Shown: positions 6,642 through 16,050 of the stretch, one piece after another | Numbering within the stretch: the first letter of the stretch is position 1 | Layout of the letters: every line of letters begins with the position of its first letter | Source of the DNA: Paenibacillus stellifer | GTDB taxonomy: Bacteria > Bacillota > Bacilli > Paenibacillales > Paenibacillaceae | Direction: 5' to 3' | Assembly (NCBI RefSeq): GCF_000758685.1 | Contig: NZ_CP009286.1 | Span: 5,437,001-5,501,000 of the forward strand | Length of the DNA: 64,000 nt | The notes under the pieces: model-generated | Database searches by the model: none | What the model was told of the DNA's origin: nothing | What the model saw: only the letters and a program-made list of their open reading frames with translations | Program-made: the position numbers and the translations under genes

Positions 6642-8687
6642 CTATCCGTTCACCAGAAACGGCGCCTCCAGAATGAGCGCCACGCTGCCGTTGCCCAGGA
6701 TGGTAGCTCCCGAGAGATGATTCATCTTGCCGAGATATGTTCCCAGCGACTTGATAACCACTTCCTGGTTGCCGATAATCTCATCCACGCCGAAGGCGGC
6801 GCTCTTCTCCACCGATTTCACAATGACCACCGGAATCGACTTCGCTGTCCGCTCGGTCCGGTGATAATGAAGCTTGTCATGCAGCCAGTACAGCGGAACG
6901 ATTTTGCCGTGATTGATAATGGCTCTCTGGCCCTGAATGCTCTGCACGTCGTCCGGCGAAATCCGGACGATCTCGGATACATTGTACATCGGAATAATGA
7001 CCAGCCTGCCCGCCACTTTGACGAGAAGCCCCTTGATGATAGCCAGTGTGAGCGGAAGACGGATTGTGAATCTCGTGCCGGCACCGGGTCGGGTATCAAT
7101 GTCGATAATGCCGTTCAGTCTGCCAATCTGGCTGCGGACGATGTCCATGCCGACGCCGCGCCCGGATACTTCACTGACCTGGGAGGCGGTGGAGAAGCCG
7201 GGCTCGAAGATCAGATTGACGGCCTCCGCCTGGGTAAGACGGACGGCCTGCTCTTCCGTAATCAGCCCTTTCCGGATGGCGCTGGCCTTGATGATCTCTC
7301 CATCAATGCCCTTGCCGTCGTCCTCCAGCATAATCACAACATGATTCTCCTCATGGAACGAGGTGAGGGAGATGCGGCCTTTCTCCGGCTTGCCCGCGGC
7401 GGCGCGCGCCTCCGGGCTCTCGATTCCGTGATCGGCGCTGTTGCGGATCAGGTGAATCAGCGGATCGCCGAGCTCCTCGATAATCGTGCGGTCCAGTTCT
7501 GTCTCTCCGCCCTGAATGACCAGATCCAGCTGCTTGCCCAGCTTCTGGGACAGATCCCGGACCAGCCGGGGGAACCGGCTGAACAACTGGTCGATCGGCA
7601 GCATCCGGGTCTTCATGACCCCGTCCTGCAGCTCCTTGATCACCCTGCTCATGTGATCCGATACGCCGCCGATCGTATTAAGCGCCTGTGCCGGGTCGCC
7701 CCGCAGGCCCTCAGTCCGAAGATCGGCGAGCGAGGTCTGGTCGATCAGCAGCTCCCCGACCAGGTTCATGAGGTGGTCAAGCCGGTCCACGCTGACCCGA
7801 ACGGTCTGGGACGCTCCCTTCGCAGGCTCTCCTCCGGAAGGCGCGGCCTGCCGGCTCGGAGCCTGGGCCGGAGCCGAAGCCTCTGCGGGATGAGGAGCTG
7901 GGGACTGTTCGATGCAAGCCGCTGACGATGCGGACGCAGCGGCAGCCCCGGCGGTGAACGGCAGTACCTCTACCGACTGCACATCCGAGAATCCCGACAG
8001 CTTGTCCTGCAGCGCTTGGGCCTCCAACTGCGTCCCGATCACGAAGGCGAACAGCCGGTACGTCTCATCCTCTTCCTCTGTAGCGCCGGTTCCCTGCAGC
8101 GGCTGTGTCGAGGCAATGACGGTTCCGAGCTCATCCTCGCTCCGGTTCATCACGATCTGGTATCTCGCCGCCTTCATCAGGCAGTCTCCGGCCAGCTCGA
8201 TCCGGACCTCCAGCAGCGTTCGTCCCGCTGCTGCCTGTTCGTCCGCTTTTAGCGTCTCCTCCGGTCCCAGCACCAGCTGCTTCCGCTGCGCAGCCGCCAT
8301 CTCTCCGGAAGGACGGCTGATCAACGAGCGGATCTCCGATACGAGCGCGGAGAAGTCGGAGAACGGTCCGCCCCCGATATATTCGTCCCGAAGCGTCTTC
8401 ATGGCGTCCAGCGCTCTAAACATCAGATCGATGAATTCGGAGCCGATGGCGGCATTATTCTCCCGAACCCATTCCAGCGCATATTCCACCTGGTGGGTCA
8501 GTTCGCTCATTTCACCGAAGGCCATAGTGGATGAGGAGCCTTTGACCGTATGGGCCGAGCGGAACAACGTCTGCACATACTCAGGAGAAGGCGAACGCTC
8601 CAGCGAGAGCAGCGTCTGGTCCATCCTCTCCAGCTGTTCGTTCAGCTCCTCTATAAAAATATCCCGGTACGCCGATAAGTCCATCAT
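6642..8687 (-). CDS. cheA: Chemotaxis histidine kinase CheA
   Basis: CheA autophosphorylates on a His of its Hpt domain and passes phosphate to CheY and CheB. The 681-residue protein has the complete order: Hpt with FRSAHTVKGSS (phosphorylated His46), a poorly conserved P2-like region with an Ala/Pro-rich linker (about 240-295), a dimerisation domain (VDRLDHLMNLVGELL), the HATPase domain with LIRNSADHGIE (N box) and LEDDGKGID (G1), and a C-terminal CheW-like domain. It is the last gene of the MCP-cheW-cheA operon, 15 bp after cheW. No cheB, cheR, cheC or cheD is nearby, so this looks like a small accessory signalling unit rather than the main fla/che locus. Confidence 0.96.
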   Translation of the reverse strand: MMDLSAYRDIFIEELNEQLERMDQTLLSLERSPSPEYVQTLFRSAHTVKGSSSTMAFGEMSELTHQVEYALEWVRENNAAIGSEFIDLMFRALDAMKTLRDEYIGGGPFSDFSALVSEIRSLISRPSGEMAAAQRKQLVLGPEETLKADEQAAAGRTLLEVRIELAGDCLMKAARYQIVMNRSEDELGTVIASTQPLQGTGATEEEDETYRLFAFVIGTQLEAQALQDKLSGFSDVQSVEVLPFTAGAAAASASSAACIEQSPAPHPAEASAPAQAPSRQAAPSGGEPAKGASQTVRVSVDRLDHLMNLVGELLIDQTSLADLRTEGLRGDPAQALNTIGGVSDHMSRVIKELQDGVMKTRMLPIDQLFSRFPRLVRDLSQKLGKQLDLVIQGGETELDRTIIEELGDPLIHLIRNSADHGIESPEARAAAGKPEKGRISLTSFHEENHVVIMLEDDGKGIDGEIIKASAIRKGLITEEQAVRLTQAEAVNLIFEPGFSTASQVSEVSGRGVGMDIVRSQIGRLNGIIDIDTRPGAGTRFTIRLPLTLAIIKGLLVKVAGRLVIIPMYNVSEIVRISPDDVQSIQGQRAIINHGKIVPLYWLHDKLHYHRTERTAKSIPVVIVKSVEKSAAFGVDEIIGNQEVVIKSLGTYLGKMNHLSGATILGNGSVALILEAPFLVNG

Positions 8688-8702
8688 AATTGCCTTTTCC
8701 CC

Positions 8703-9128
8703 CTATCCGCCCAGGATATCTTCAAGCTTCAGAATACCGATCAGCCGGTCGTCACGCTGGCCGATCCCCTGATAGACTCCCGCATGGGGGATGCCGGTTT
8801 GTCCGGTTGGAGGGTGAATCTCTCCATAGGTCGTAACCCGGTTCACCTTGTCGACAATCATGCCGACAAACTCCTCCTGGTAACGGACGACGATGATCCG
8901 GGTCGCCCTTGTGTACGGCTCATCGGGCATGCCAAGCAGATTCCTCAGGCTCATGACCGGAACGACTTTTCCTCTCAGATTGACGACTCCCTTCACCTCA
9001 TGGCGGCTGAAAGGGATATCCGTAATGGCGAGCATCTTGATAATTTCATGAACGTCTTCAATGCGCATTGCGCAGGTCTCGGCGCCTACGGCAAGTTCAA
9101 TATATTGGTCTTGCTGAAGCGAGGTCAT
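8703..9128 (-). CDS. cheW: Chemotaxis coupling protein CheW
   Basis: CheW links receptors to CheA. The 141-residue product is one CheW domain: YIELAVGAETCAMRIEDVHEI at the start (given in part), then VVNLRGKVVPVMSLRNLLG and a final DDRLIGILKLEDIL. The frame stays open upstream into the receptor gene, but GGAGG lies 7 bp before the ATG at 9128, whereas the alternative ATG at 9134 is almost on top of that site. It lies 14 bp after the receptor gene. Confidence 0.94.
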   Translation of the reverse strand: MTSLQQDQYIELAVGAETCAMRIEDVHEIIKMLAITDIPFSRHEVKGVVNLRGKVVPVMSLRNLLGMPDEPYTRATRIIVVRYQEEFVGMIVDKVNRVTTYGEIHPPTGQTGIPHAGVYQGIGQRDDRLIGILKLEDILGG

Positions 9129-9141
9129 AGCCATCCCTCCT

Positions 9142-10731
9142 CTAACGGATTTTAAATACAGCCGCAGCTGCGGCCAGATCCTGGGACAACTGGGCAAGCG
9201 ATTGGCAGGTTGCTGCCGTCTCTTCCGATGCGGCCGCCGACTCTTCGCTTGAAGCGGCGATGGACTGTACGGCCTGCATGACTTCCGCCGCCTGGGCCGA
9301 CTCTTCCTCGCAGGCTGCGGCGATTTCATTAACCTTGATCGACGAATCATTAACCATGCCGATAATCCGTTCGAACGCCTCTCCTGTCCGGGAGGACTGC
9401 TGCACGCTATCGGCGACCGCTTGTACGCTCTGCTTCGTATTATCCTGCATCGCCTTGATAATCGTCGTAATCTCCTTCGTTGCTTCTCCGCTTCGCTCAG
9501 CCAGCTTCCGCACCTCATCGGCCACAACGGCAAAGCCGCGCCCCTGCTCGCCTGCGCGCGCCGCTTCGATCGCCGCATTGAGCGCCAGCAGATTGGTCTG
9601 CTCGGCGATATCGTCGATCACTTCGATAATGTCGCCGATCTTCTGGGAGTCGCTCTCCAGCTGGGCCATTTTACCGTTGACTGCCTGCATTCCCATCAGC
9701 GAAGCCTCAACTACCTTGCCGCCCTCACGCGCCGTCGCCACCGTTTCATTGGACAGATCCGCTGCTTCTTCCGCGCTGTTGGCCACAGAGTCGATAGCAG
9801 TGGACAGCTCTTTGAACAGATGGGTAATATTCCCCGCCTCAGTGGACTGGCTGGTGCTTGTGCTGGCGATTTCCTCGGTGCTCGCCGAAATCTGCTGCGA
9901 CGATGCGGCCACACTTTGCGAGTTCATCACGATGCCGTCAACCAGTCCTCTTAAATTGTCTACCATCCGGTTAACCGCCGAGGCCAGCTGCCCCGCTTCA
10001 TCTTTGGTGGATATCGCTACCTGCTCGGTCAAATCGCCATCCGCCACTTTGCTCGCGACCCCGACCATCTGAAGCAGCGGCTTCGAAATGGATCTGGCGA
10101 TCAAGGTGCCGATCAGAATGCTGAGAACGAGGGCGACAATGATGATGACCACAGTTACTGTGATGCCCGTTGAATAGTAATTTTGGGTTTCATCATTCGT
10201 TGCCGCTGCAATCTCGACATTCAGATCCGATAATTGATCCAACAGATTGGAAACTTTATCTGTCTGCGGTTTTAAAGACTCCGCTCTGAATTTAAGGAAT
10301 GCTTCCGGACTCTTCTCTTTGGCAATCTGCACCCCTTGACTAAGAAGATCTTTATATATGGAGAATTCCGGGTCCAGGCTTTTCATAATTTCCTGTTCTT
10401 TCGCCGTGGCCGCCCGAGGCCGATACTGCTCGATGTTTTTCTCAATATCCTGAACGGTAGCGTTGAGCTCCTTCTCATAGTTCTCCCGATTCGACGCCGA
10501 AGTCGCGGTGCTCAAATCCCGGACCAGCACTCTCGCCTTCTGAAAAGAGGTTTGAGCTCCTCCTAGCGTACTCACTGAAATCAGGTTGTTGCTGTACAGC
10601 TCGATCGCATTCTTGTTCATGTTCCGCATCGTCAGACTCGAGTAGACCCCCAGCGCCGCCAACAGCAGCGCAACGATCAAAAATGCGGAAATGATCTTTG
10701 TTACCGTCTTCAAGTTACCAAACCACTTCAT
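9142..10731 (-). CDS. Methyl-accepting chemotaxis protein
   Basis: A 529-residue membrane receptor. TM1 is about residues 10-32. A helical extracellular sensor of about 155 residues follows, compatible with a four-helix-bundle (4HB_MCP) module, then TM2 at about 188-211 and a HAMP domain ([20 protein letters not shown]). The cytoplasmic coiled coil carries the highly conserved hairpin tip ([20 protein letters not shown]). It is the first gene of the operon with cheW and cheA. The ligand cannot be predicted. Sigma-D-like promoter sequences lie in the AT-rich region upstream. Confidence 0.95.
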   Translation of the reverse strand: MKWFGNLKTVTKIISAFLIVALLLAALGVYSSLTMRNMNKNAIELYSNNLISVSTLGGAQTSFQKARVLVRDLSTATSASNRENYEKELNATVQDIEKNIEQYRPRAATAKEQEIMKSLDPEFSIYKDLLSQGVQIAKEKSPEAFLKFRAESLKPQTDKVSNLLDQLSDLNVEIAAATNDETQNYYSTGITVTVVIIIVALVLSILIGTLIARSISKPLLQMVGVASKVADGDLTEQVAISTKDEAGQLASAVNRMVDNLRGLVDGIVMNSQSVAASSQQISASTEEIASTSTSQSTEAGNITHLFKELSTAIDSVANSAEEAADLSNETVATAREGGKVVEASLMGMQAVNGKMAQLESDSQKIGDIIEVIDDIAEQTNLLALNAAIEAARAGEQGRGFAVVADEVRKLAERSGEATKEITTIIKAMQDNTKQSVQAVADSVQQSSRTGEAFERIIGMVNDSSIKVNEIAAACEEESAQAAEVMQAVQSIAASSEESAAASEETAATCQSLAQLSQDLAAAAAVFKIR

Positions 10732-10898
10732 ACACTTACTCCCCCCGTTTTACATGATCGCACCTGCATTTACACCTTAATTCCCACTCTGATCCCATTC
10801 CATGGGAACCAGGCATCTATAGTCCTTATCGACAATATTCGCCACACTTTGATATGTTTTTTTGCCATAATTATTAAAAAGCTTATATACAATCCCGG

Positions 10899-10924
10899 AT
10901 ATCGGACCTTTATGTTCATATTGA
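10899..10924 (-). promoter_or_regulatory. Candidate sigma-D promoter of the MCP operon
   Basis: On the minus strand TCAA (10924-10921) is followed after 14 bp by TCCGATAT (10906-10899), 7 of 8 matches to the flagellar sigma-D -10 element but with a spacer one base short. A second, weaker candidate is TCAA (10852-10849)-N15-GTCGATAA (10833-10826). The rest of the 10732-11191 gap is AT-rich with no gene seen. Confidence 0.35.
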
Positions 10925-11191
10925 TAGGTATATTAGCCTACTATTATTTTCTAACCATATGACTATTCATATAATACTTTGGTATTACCTATGCAAGACG
11001 GTGTTTTTGCGCAAAATAATATTTTTATTAAGAGAGTTGTGAGCCCAATCGGCGTTTCCAGCTGGAAATGAGCACAGCTCCAGATGGACTGACTGTTCCT
11101 TAGCAAGGTTCAAAATCGTCGAGTGCTTCGCCGCCGGCCATGATAAAATTTACTTGTCTCCGGGGACAATCAAGTGCAGGGCAGGTGGCTT

Positions 11192-12664
11192 ATGTTTCAC
11201 GATCTAACGCTCAAATCGGTGGTTTCCTACATTGAAACGCATATCAACGAAGCTCTGGATAGCAAAGTATTGGCAAAGGTCGCCGGGTATGATGAGGATT
11301 ACTTCCGCCGCATCTTCAAGAACGGTACCGGGCAGAGCATTGCGCAATATGTCCGCTCCAGACGGCTGTCGGGTGCCGCATTCGCTCTACGCAACACCGG
11401 GCGAAGCGTTACGGAGATCGCGCTGGATTACGGCTTCGCTTCGCATGATGCGTTCACACGCGCGTTTCGAATCATGACAGGTCAAACCCCGACCGCCTTT
11501 CGTCAATCGGACGCTGTGGTGCGCGGCGTTGTGATTGTACCGGGCATGATGGCCCCTGTCATTGTCCAAAAGGAGAATGATGAAACAATGACGACGCAAG
11601 ATACTTCATCTGGCGGCATCGTGTTATACGGTGTCCCCAAAGTCAGCTATTACAACGATCCGCCCGAGCTCACGCCTTTCATTTCCTCGCTCAGGGCCTG
11701 TCTGACCTATGCGGGACAATCCATTTCCTATGCACGCCTGCTGGCCGGGTCCGGCGCGGCTTTCCGCCTGATGTGGAATCGGGAAATGTGGGACGGGGGC
11801 AATGTTGATATCCTGGCAAGCCGTCACGACCCGATGGAACCCATACACTTGGCATTTGCCGCGGCGGGACGTACAGGCGTATTTCTCGAGAAAAAGGACG
11901 GCAACCAAAGCGAAATGGCCGCTTTGATCCGCCAGGAGATCAACGCCGGACGCCCCGTCATCGGATTCGGAATTATTGGTCCGCCGGAGGCCTGTGTCAT
12001 TACAGGTTACCGGGATAACGGGGACGCTCTGCTCGGCTGGAATTTCTTCCAGGACTTCACCGAATGGAAAGGTTCGCTCGATACCGATCCATGCGGTTAC
12101 TTTATCCGCCGCAGCTGGTATGAACACAGTGAGACTATTGGAGTTATGGCGGTCGGCGATGCCGGTCCTCTTCCGGACGAGAGATCGTTCCTGAAGAACA
12201 CGCTTCGCCTTGCCGTCGAAATGATGGAAGCGCATGACGTGAATCAATATGCCGGAGGTCAATCGGCGTTTGACGAATGGGAACGCTCCTTGTTGGACGA
12301 AACCCAGTTCCCGAAAGACGCGCCGCTTCCGATGCTGATGGAGCGCCTGATGTGTCAGGGCGATGCGTTCACTATGGTGTCGGAGGGACGCGCGTATGCC
12401 AGTAGTTTCCTGGCAGAGGCGGCGGAGAGTTTCCCGGAGCTTAGCAGCGATCTTCGCGAAATTGCAGAGGTCTTTCATAATGAGCATCAGACCGCATGGA
12501 AGATGCAGAAATACCACGCTGATCTTTGTATGGGCGAGCCGCAGGCCAAAGCGCTGGCATTGCGGGACAACCGGGAGGCGATCGCCAGGCTCATCCGCAT
12601 ATGCAAGGAATTGGACTATCGGGCCCTCGGGCTAATCAAGGGCTTGCTTGAGAAGATGGGATAA
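11192..12664 (+). CDS. AraC-type DNA-binding domain fused to a BtrH/C39-like domain
   Basis: A 490-residue two-part protein. Residues 1-105 form an AraC/XylS DNA-binding domain with both helix-turn-helix units (AKVAGYDEDYFRRIFKNGTG and SVTEIALDYGFASHDAFTRAF). After a linker, residues from about 130 on look like the N-terminal domain of butirosin protein BtrH, related to papain-like C39 peptidases. Clues are SLRACLTYAG, ISYARLLAGSGAAFRL, INAGRPVIGFG and a late helical region. AraC domains are usually C-terminal; here it is N-terminal with an enzyme-like sensor behind it. ATG 11192 was preferred over 11174 because GGCAGGTGG precedes it. It is monocistronic. The effector is unknown. Confidence 0.85.
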   Translation: MFHDLTLKSVVSYIETHINEALDSKVLAKVAGYDEDYFRRIFKNGTGQSIAQYVRSRRLSGAAFALRNTGRSVTEIALDYGFASHDAFTRAFRIMTGQTPTAFRQSDAVVRGVVIVPGMMAPVIVQKENDETMTTQDTSSGGIVLYGVPKVSYYNDPPELTPFISSLRACLTYAGQSISYARLLAGSGAAFRLMWNREMWDGGNVDILASRHDPMEPIHLAFAAAGRTGVFLEKKDGNQSEMAALIRQEINAGRPVIGFGIIGPPEACVITGYRDNGDALLGWNFFQDFTEWKGSLDTDPCGYFIRRSWYEHSETIGVMAVGDAGPLPDERSFLKNTLRLAVEMMEAHDVNQYAGGQSAFDEWERSLLDETQFPKDAPLPMLMERLMCQGDAFTMVSEGRAYASSFLAEAAESFPELSSDLREIAEVFHNEHQTAWKMQKYHADLCMGEPQAKALALRDNREAIARLIRICKELDYRALGLIKGLLEKMG

Positions 12665-12672
12665 CCGGCAAC

Positions 12673-12700
12673 AAGCCGCTGCGTGCGTACGCGGCGGCTT
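12673..12700 (+). terminator. Probable terminator after the AraC-type gene
   Basis: AAGCCGC (12673-12679) pairs with GCGGCTT (12694-12700), with further GC pairing inside. The following T run is weak. Nothing else was recognised up to 12854. Confidence 0.5.
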
Positions 12701-12854
12701 CGTTCACTTCCCGATTTGCGAACAAGAACTTAACTTGAAACCGTTCCAGCCAACGCCAGGAAGAGCGACAGATGCAAAAACGCAAAAAACGCCTGCTCTC
12801 CTTGAACAGACGTCCTCTGCATATCGGGGGCCCCCCAATGGAACCTCGCTTCTC

Positions 12855-13304
12855 CTACAGGCTCAGGACGAACCCGGTCTTGGTGCCCTTCTGAAAGCCG
12901 CAGCTCTCGTAGAACGTGTGGACGCCCTCCATTTTCGAACCCGTCAGCAGCATGACCTTATAGCAGTTCTGCCCCCTCGCATATTCAACCGCATAGTCCA
13001 GCGCCATCCGGCCATATCCCAGCTTGCGAAACCCGCTGTGTGTCACCACATTCTCGATCAAGCCGAAGGGTCTTGCGCCTCTGGTCAAGTTCAGGGCAAC
13101 GAGCAGAACGCAGGAAGCGACCAGCATCCCGTCCCGCTCCACGACAATGATCTTCATGCCCGGATCGTTCATGATAACATCCCACTGCTCCTGCAGCGAG
13201 CCTGGTTCCAGATCGGGATCATCGGGATGAAGATGGCGGTACAGCTGAAGAAGCCCAGGGAGCTCCTGGCGGTTAATCAATCGAACTACAGCTTCGTCAG
13301 ACAT
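12855..13304 (-). CDS. GNAT-family N-acetyltransferase
   Basis: A 149-residue acetyl-CoA-dependent transferase of the GNAT superfamily. The acceptor side is variable. The cofactor-binding motif A is seen as IENVVTHSGFRKLGYGRMAL (beta 4 and the P-loop-like turn), followed by CYKVMLLTGSK and HTFYESCGF, the usual beta 5/alpha 4 signature. Substrate unknown. It is the last of a leftward row of small genes (14751 to 12855), with about 30 bp to its upstream neighbour. Confidence 0.88.
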   Translation of the reverse strand: MSDEAVVRLINRQELPGLLQLYRHLHPDDPDLEPGSLQEQWDVIMNDPGMKIIVVERDGMLVASCVLLVALNLTRGARPFGLIENVVTHSGFRKLGYGRMALDYAVEYARGQNCYKVMLLTGSKMEGVHTFYESCGFQKGTKTGFVLSL

Positions 13305-13334
13305 GATATGAAATACCTCCCGGGTTCGTTAATA

Positions 13335-13868
13335 TCACAAATAGCGCTTCAGAATGGCGTCGTCCCAAATTTGCGCCTCGATGTACCGTTCCGGTCCCTG
13401 CTCGCCAGCCGGGTTCCATTCCTGCGGAAGCCCGAAGCGGCTGATCAGCCCCGGTATTTCATCGGTCGTATAGACCTGCCCCCTGTACTCCCTGCCGTCC
13501 TGGAAACGCATAGCCGGGAACAGATCGCCATAGGTGAAGCTGACAGTCCCCGGGGCAAAGTCATCCAGACTGATGGCAACTTCCCTCCCCTCCCTGTACC
13601 AGCTCTTCACCCAGAGGCATTCGCCGAGGGTCATGTAATGGGGATAAGGAAGAACGGGCCTGCCGCCCTTCCGGAGGAACAGCTCTCTTGCCCGCTGCTC
13701 CAGCTCCCGGCGGATTTCCATATAATCGTCCTGCCGGCGGCTGGCAAATACATCCCCGTTCGTCTTCAATTCGCGGGAGACCGCCCGGGCCTCTTCCCTG
13801 GAAAGACTGGAGAGATTGCGGAAGGGTCCCCTTTCCCGTTCGTAATAGTGATACAGGTTAATCTTCAT
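13335..13868 (-). CDS. Conserved hypothetical protein
   Basis: A 177-residue soluble protein I do not recognise. It has no signal peptide or membrane segment and is rich in Arg, Glu and Tyr. Features include an N-terminal HYYERERGPF, a central LPYPHYMTLGECLW and TVSFTYGDLFPAM. Its start overlaps the end of the upstream methyltransferase gene by 11 bp, so it is probably translated with it. No function can be inferred beyond this association. Confidence 0.75.
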   Translation of the reverse strand: MKINLYHYYERERGPFRNLSSLSREEARAVSRELKTNGDVFASRRQDDYMEIRRELEQRARELFLRKGGRPVLPYPHYMTLGECLWVKSWYREGREVAISLDDFAPGTVSFTYGDLFPAMRFQDGREYRGQVYTTDEIPGLISRFGLPQEWNPAGEQGPERYIEAQIWDDAILKRYL

Positions 13869-14751
13869 CGCAAGGCCGCTCCACCGTACCGAATGTAATC
13901 TTCATATTGGGCGCGTAAGTTAACCAGGATTCCTCCGTGAACTCCCTGGAGAAGAGCATCTCTGCATCATACTGCCGGCGCGCCTCCTCATGACTTAAGC
14001 CCCGCGCGATCAGCTGTGTCACCGTTCGCTGGTAATCGCCGGGCTCCTGGCCCAGGCCCTCGATTTTGAGAGAGCGGAACAGTCTGCTCCGGCTCTCCGG
14101 GTCCATCCGCCGATCCAGAAAATTCACCTTGTCGCTCACCCGGCATTCCACTCGGCTTAACCCCAGCTCGCTGAGCAGAATCGGCAGCCGCAGCCCGATA
14201 TTCCCGTCCTTGCCCGTCCGCTGCGCATCGTTCTCGTACAGGCGCTGGAGGATGCCGAGGCTCGCAATCTTGGACTGCGGAGTTCCTTCCAGCCCATAAT
14301 TGGAGATGTTCCCGATCCAGTGGGGCTCGAAGCAGATCACCATCCCCTGGTTCACCACGCTGTCGACCATTCTCCCAAGGACATCCTCCACATCCGCCAT
14401 ATGAAGCAGAAAAGCGTGACAGACCGCAATATCGTACCGCCGCTTGGGCCGGATATCCTCAACGGAAGCTTCAATGAATTCGGTTTCATAATCAAGCTCT
14501 GCAAAAATCTCCCTGGCCTTGGCGATCAAATCCTTCCCTTTGTCGATCCCGGTATAGCGGGAGCCCTTCGGGAGCAGGGGGAGCAGCTTCAGCCCCAAGT
14601 AACCGTAGCCGCAGCCGTAATCGACCAGGCTGACCGGCCTTTCGATTCCCCAAACGCCTTTGACCAGAAATTCCAGATAATCATCGTTGTAATACAAACA
14701 GCGGGTGCTGTTCAGGTACTCGATCTGCTTATCCCAATAGTAGTCGGACAT
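13858..14751 (-). CDS. Class I SAM-dependent methyltransferase
   Basis: A 297-residue methyltransferase. The SAM-binding motif I is VDYGCGYGYLGL, the ribose-binding acidic position is GIDKG, and motif IV-like ICHAF/VCHAFLLHM follows an acidic segment (IAVCHAFLLHMADVEDV). The C-terminal third is specific to this subfamily and substrate is unknown. ATG 14751 is preceded by AGAGGAG at good spacing; the upstream ATG at 14769 is less likely. It overlaps the downstream hypothetical gene by 11 bp. Confidence 0.88.
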   Translation of the reverse strand: MSDYYWDKQIEYLNSTRCLYYNDDYLEFLVKGVWGIERPVSLVDYGCGYGYLGLKLLPLLPKGSRYTGIDKGKDLIAKAREIFAELDYETEFIEASVEDIRPKRRYDIAVCHAFLLHMADVEDVLGRMVDSVVNQGMVICFEPHWIGNISNYGLEGTPQSKIASLGILQRLYENDAQRTGKDGNIGLRLPILLSELGLSRVECRVSDKVNFLDRRMDPESRSRLFRSLKIEGLGQEPGDYQRTVTQLIARGLSHEEARRQYDAEMLFSREFTEESWLTYAPNMKITFGTVERPCDED

Positions 14752-14898
14752 AGGCGCTCTCCTCTGCACTCGGATTACTTCATGATGAATTCAGGCAGCC
14801 GGCTGTACTGCCCTTCCTGTTCTTCGGCCGCGGCCGATTCCACCCTGCCGGCCCGGGCGGACAAGCGGCGGCCTTGAATTTCGTTCGGCATATCCGCC

Positions 14899-15498
14899 TT
14901 AAACCTTTAAGCGCTCGCCTTGCTCTCCCGGCTCTCCTGGCCCGGACTCGGCTATTCGCAGCCGGGGCCAGATTTCCAGCCAGTTCTTGCTCCGCACCCG
15001 CTCTTGGAAACATTCTTCGTCGTGGCAATACGGGCTTCTCCGGATGATCAGATTGAACAGATCATGCAGGCCATGCGGAGCGATGACATTGATTTTCTTA
15101 TAACGATCCATACTGACGCCGACGGCGGTAGCCGTCTCCGGCCATCTCAGCATGGCGTCCTCCACCGACAGATAAGGCTCCGCCTGGTTCTTCAGGTGCA
15201 TTCTTGCCTGATTTTTGCAGGACCAGTTGTATTCGGGCAAAAGCTCCTTTAAGGCTTGGTCGTAACGCTTCTCGGTGTCTTCGTTAAGATCGGCCGGGTC
15301 GTAGTACAGCACATCCACATCGCTCAGCGGCGTAGGGCTTGCATAACCGTGCAGGTAATCCCATACCCCGCCTCGGACATATCCTGCGGCGATGCACCAG
15401 TTCGGCAGATGCAGCTGCTGCACCACCCGCAGGTCCCGGATCAGATTGTAGTTGTACAATATTTTGATCAGTCTATTCTCCAGTCTGTTCTCCAGCAT
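14899..15498 (-). CDS. Nucleotidyltransferase family protein (DUF925 type)
   Basis: A 199-residue protein resembling the small bacterial nucleotidyltransferase-like family formerly called DUF925. The fold signature is AAGYVRGGVWDYLHG followed by LSDVDVLYYD, where the Gly-rich turn and the two Asp of DVDV would bind NTP and metal. Later INVIAPHGLHDLFNLIIRRSP is typical of the family. Biological substrate is unknown. It is transcribed leftward, about 150 bp before the methyltransferase gene, so the operon connection is uncertain. Confidence 0.82.
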   Translation of the reverse strand: MLENRLENRLIKILYNYNLIRDLRVVQQLHLPNWCIAAGYVRGGVWDYLHGYASPTPLSDVDVLYYDPADLNEDTEKRYDQALKELLPEYNWSCKNQARMHLKNQAEPYLSVEDAMLRWPETATAVGVSMDRYKKINVIAPHGLHDLFNLIIRRSPYCHDEECFQERVRSKNWLEIWPRLRIAESGPGEPGEQGERLKV

Positions 15499-15543
15499 TT
15501 CTTGCTTTCACCAGCCTTGGAATGAATCCGCCTTGTTCAGGCT

Positions 15544-16035
15544 TCATCCGATTTTACTCCGCAAATACGCTTCATGCAGACCCTTTTGAACAAAATTGAA
15601 TTTCTTTCCGGTTGCCTGCTGAACACGGTCAATGATCTGACCCAGATGATAACCGGTATGCTCGACCAGATGATAAATCTGGTGAATATGCTCCTCCTCC
15701 AGCAATCGTTCCCCGTCCATATACCGCGAGATCACGGCATCCCATTGCTGAAGCTGCTGCCCGAACTTCATAAGCAGCTCATCGGCGGTCTGTTCGCTGA
15801 TAGGAAAATACTTCTCAAAATCCGGTTTCAGCTTCGGGTCCTTGCTCTCCAGACGAACGCAGTTCCTGGCGATATGCTCACATACATGCAGAGCGATACC
15901 GCCGATCGAATTGCCGCCCGGATACGGCTCCTGCCATAAATGCTCTTGACTCAAACCTTGCAGTGCTTCCTTCAGTTTAGGAAAATACAGATCGGTCATT
16001 CGATGAAGCGAGATTCTTAGGAACAAGGAGTCCAT
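15544..16035 (-). CDS. DinB-like metal-dependent protein
   Basis: A 163-residue four-helix DinB/YfiT-type protein. The three-His metal site is visible as GIALHVCEHI early and LVEHTGYHLGQI late. Family members include thiol-dependent transferases (bacillithiol in Bacillales) and proteins of unknown activity. It precedes the nucleotidyltransferase gene on the same strand by about 45 bp and may be co-transcribed with it and with the MazG-like gene upstream (15-bp gap). Confidence 0.85.
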   Translation of the reverse strand: MDSLFLRISLHRMTDLYFPKLKEALQGLSQEHLWQEPYPGGNSIGGIALHVCEHIARNCVRLESKDPKLKPDFEKYFPISEQTADELLMKFGQQLQQWDAVISRYMDGERLLEEEHIHQIYHLVEHTGYHLGQIIDRVQQATGKKFNFVQKGLHEAYLRSKIG

Positions 16036-16050
16036 GCGTCGCCACCGCCT

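Noticed and set aside
6534..7925. 463-codon rightward ORF
   Set aside because: Lies entirely antisense to cheA and its intergenic flank; its composition is that of a GC-rich shadow frame and it has no family features.
12648..13898. 416-codon rightward ORF
   Set aside because: Antisense to the GNAT and hypothetical genes; no start signal.
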